Source: Candidatus Parcubacteria bacterium (lineage in GTDB: Bacteria; Patescibacteriota; Minisyncoccia; Phycocordibacterales; PALSA-1337). From it: 5,165 nt of DNA. Positions within the stretch are counted from its first letter, which is position 1, and every line of letters begins with the position of its first letter. The notes under the pieces are model-generated. The model had not been told where the DNA came from and searched no databases. It saw nothing but the letters and a program-made list of their open reading frames with translations. Below, piece after piece: positions 4,137 to 5,165 of this stretch. The stretch lies in assembly GCA_023264475.1 (NCBI GenBank), contig JAHFMA010000039.1:1-5165 (forward strand), in the 5' to 3' direction. Both the position numbers and the translations under genes were made by a program.

Positions 4137-4511
4137 ATGATCTTTGCTGACATAGTGATATCAGATGGATTTTTGCGGGTCGTCACGATCTTGGCAGGCT
4201 CGATATTGGCAGTCATCCTCGTCGACAAATTGAGGGTCTGGCTGAATCTCAAGCGGGACCGGAAGGTAGCGAGGCTCAATAGGCTCCTCGACGATTGGAA
4301 GTGCGCGGTGCGAGCCAGGCGTGGATGGGAGATGAGCCACTCGGTCTGGCTCGATCCGAACCGCAAATATTATCTCGAGGATACCGAATATATCAGCCTC
4401 TGGGAGGATGAGGTGCAGAAGGAGAGCCTCTATCTCACAGCCAGAGGCAAGAAGAGCAAGCCGCAGAGCTTACCGGAGTACATGTCCTTGTCATCATCCA
4501 AGAAGGACTGA
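4137..4511 (+). CDS. Unrecognised single-pass membrane protein
   Basis: This 124-residue protein matches no family I recognise. Residues 12-29 form one hydrophobic helix (RVVTILAGSILAVILV from 14). Before it lie two acidic residues (D5, D10), and after it a strongly basic stretch (31-63, rich in K/R). By the positive-inside rule, the N-terminus would face out and the C-terminal 95 residues would lie in the cytoplasm. The soluble part has an amphipathic basic helix (about 36-62), then an aromatic, acidic region with WLDPNRKYYLEDTEY (71-85) and LWEDE (88-92), and a Lys/Ser-rich end. The only Cys is C56. The gene stands alone with its own promoter, GGAGG and terminator, and lies opposite to both neighbours. 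It could be a membrane-tethered nucleic-acid or protein-binding factor, but that is a guess from charge alone. Confidence 0.8.
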   Translation: MIFADIVISDGFLRVVTILAGSILAVILVDKLRVWLNLKRDRKVARLNRLLDDWKCAVRARRGWEMSHSVWLDPNRKYYLEDTEYISLWEDEVQKESLYLTARGKKSKPQSLPEYMSLSSSKKD

Positions 4512-4516
4512 TAGCC

Positions 4517-4542
4517 ACAGCGCCCTTACCGGCGCTGTTTTT
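4517..4542 (+). terminator. Intrinsic terminator after the membrane-protein gene
   Basis: ACAGCGCC and GGCGCTGT form an 8-bp GC-rich stem around a CTTACC loop. The T-run continues past the stem (T 4538-4542), starting 5 bases after the stop codon. On the minus strand the same hairpin follows metG by 8 bases but lacks a T-tract, so it serves the plus strand best and may act weakly on metG. Confidence 0.82.
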
Positions 4543-4549
4543 GTTCGTC

Positions 4550-5165
4550 TTATTTGCGCAGGAAGAGCGGCGCCTCGGGCATCTTGCCCTCTCGAATATA
4601 TCCTTGGATCTTTGACGAAGTCGACGGCATGATGGGTTCAAGCTGTTTGGCGATCGCCCAGAGCTGAGCGCCGAGCGCCTTAATCATCTCCTTCCCTTTT
4701 TCCGGATCAGTCTTGACCACCTTGAAGGGTTGGCTATCTTGGATGGACTTGTCGGCTTCTTGGATGAGACGCCAGATCTCGTCGCAAGCCGCTTTGATAT
4801 TGTAACCTTTGATCTCTACAGGCTTCACATCTGCCATTTCTACCTTCACGCTATTATCTACCATCATCTTGAGGACGCGGCTCGTGAGATTGCCTACCCC
4901 GTTGGCCAAGCCAGCATTGTAAGCCTCTTTGAACTTCTCCTTGGTGAAAGGGCTATCCTCGAACGGCGAGATCTCGCGCGCGACATAGTAGCGCAGGGCG
5001 TCGGTGCCATATTCATTCACGATCTCGATCGGATCGACGGTGTTGCCGAGAGATTTGGACATTTTGATGCCTCCCTCGCCGGTCACGAAACCATCGATGA
5101 CGATCGTGCGGGAAGGCGGCAAGTCGGCGGCCATGAGCATGGCCTGCCACATAGCGGACTGCTGG
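4550..5165 (-). CDS. metG: Methionyl-tRNA synthetase, C-terminal part (5' end beyond window)
   Basis: About 204 C-terminal residues are visible and the frame stays open to the window edge; the ATG at 5152 is internal, since codons for QQSA precede it in frame. MetRS charges tRNA-Met, including the initiator. The visible part begins in the catalytic domain (SAMWQAMLMAADLPPS), then VIDGFVTGEG and the signature KMSKS (codons at 5065-5051) followed by LGNTVDP, the class I motif that stabilises the transition state during adenylate formation. Then comes the helical anticodon-binding domain, with YGTDALRYYVAREISPFEDS, then NAGLANGVGNLTSR and LEPIMPSTSSKI. The protein stops at PEAPLFLRK, where many MetRS continue with a C-terminal tRNA-binding OB domain, so this is the short form. 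The HIGH-motif half is outside the window. It converges on the 4137-4511 gene with 38 bases between. Confidence 0.96.
   Translation of the reverse strand, partial: QQSAMWQAMLMAADLPPSRTIVIDGFVTGEGGIKMSKSLGNTVDPIEIVNEYGTDALRYYVAREISPFEDSPFTKEKFKEAYNAGLANGVGNLTSRVLKMMVDNSVKVEMADVKPVEIKGYNIKAACDEIWRLIQEADKSIQDSQPFKVVKTDPEKGKEMIKALGAQLWAIAKQLEPIMPSTSSKIQGYIREGKMPEAPLFLRK

Overview
The window looks like a piece of a chromosome from a Candidate Phyla Radiation (Patescibacteria) bacterium, most likely Parcubacteria-like. This placement is an inference from protein features. EF-P has a non-canonical tip loop (RKQQRKP instead of PGKG). Ribosomal protein S6 carries a long Ala/Pro-rich tail. MetRS is short and ends straight after the anticodon-binding domain. 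recA follows rpsR where many bacteria have rplI. TGA is used as an ordinary stop (ftsK, the 4137-4511 gene), so the UGA-to-glycine code of Gracilibacteria/SR1 is not in use.

Layout. Positions 1-628 (+) hold the 3' end of ftsK and an overlapping gene for a small membrane-anchored beta-sandwich protein. They converge on efp (642-1214, -). Positions 1215-1509 hold no protein gene but are dense in RNA signals, all reading on the minus strand: a long palindromic hairpin after recA, a compact tRNA-like four-way-junction RNA (1375-1453), a near-consensus sigma70-type promoter (1329-1356), a short predicted transcript complementary to the tRNA-like loop, and a UUCG-capped terminator ahead of efp. Positions 1510-3838 (-) form a tight cluster rpsF-ssb-rpsR-recA, with gaps of 41, 29 and 12 bases. 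Positions 3839-4136 hold the rpsF leader and the promoter of the next gene. Positions 4137-4511 (+) are a stand-alone gene for an unrecognised single-pass membrane protein with its own promoter, strong Shine-Dalgarno and terminator. Positions 4550-5165 (-) are the 3' part of metG.

How the genes fit together. S6 and S18 are partner proteins of the 30S platform, SSB binds single-stranded DNA, and RecA loads on such DNA for recombination and repair, so the cluster joins ribosome assembly with DNA maintenance. EF-P and MetRS are translation factors, and FtsK moves DNA at the division septum. The minus-strand genes rpsF, ssb, rpsR, recA and efp show no well-placed Shine-Dalgarno, whereas the membrane-protein gene has a perfect GGAGG.

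The most unusual part is the recA-efp gap. A cloverleaf with an extended 12-bp closing stem and an uninterrupted junction presents a 12-nt loop. That loop, plus four flanking bases, is perfectly complementary (16/16) to the predicted 5' end of the next transcript, which either ends at the terminator as a ~73-nt RNA or reads through as the efp leader. This could be an undescribed tRNA-like RNA/antisense pair or an efp attenuation device.
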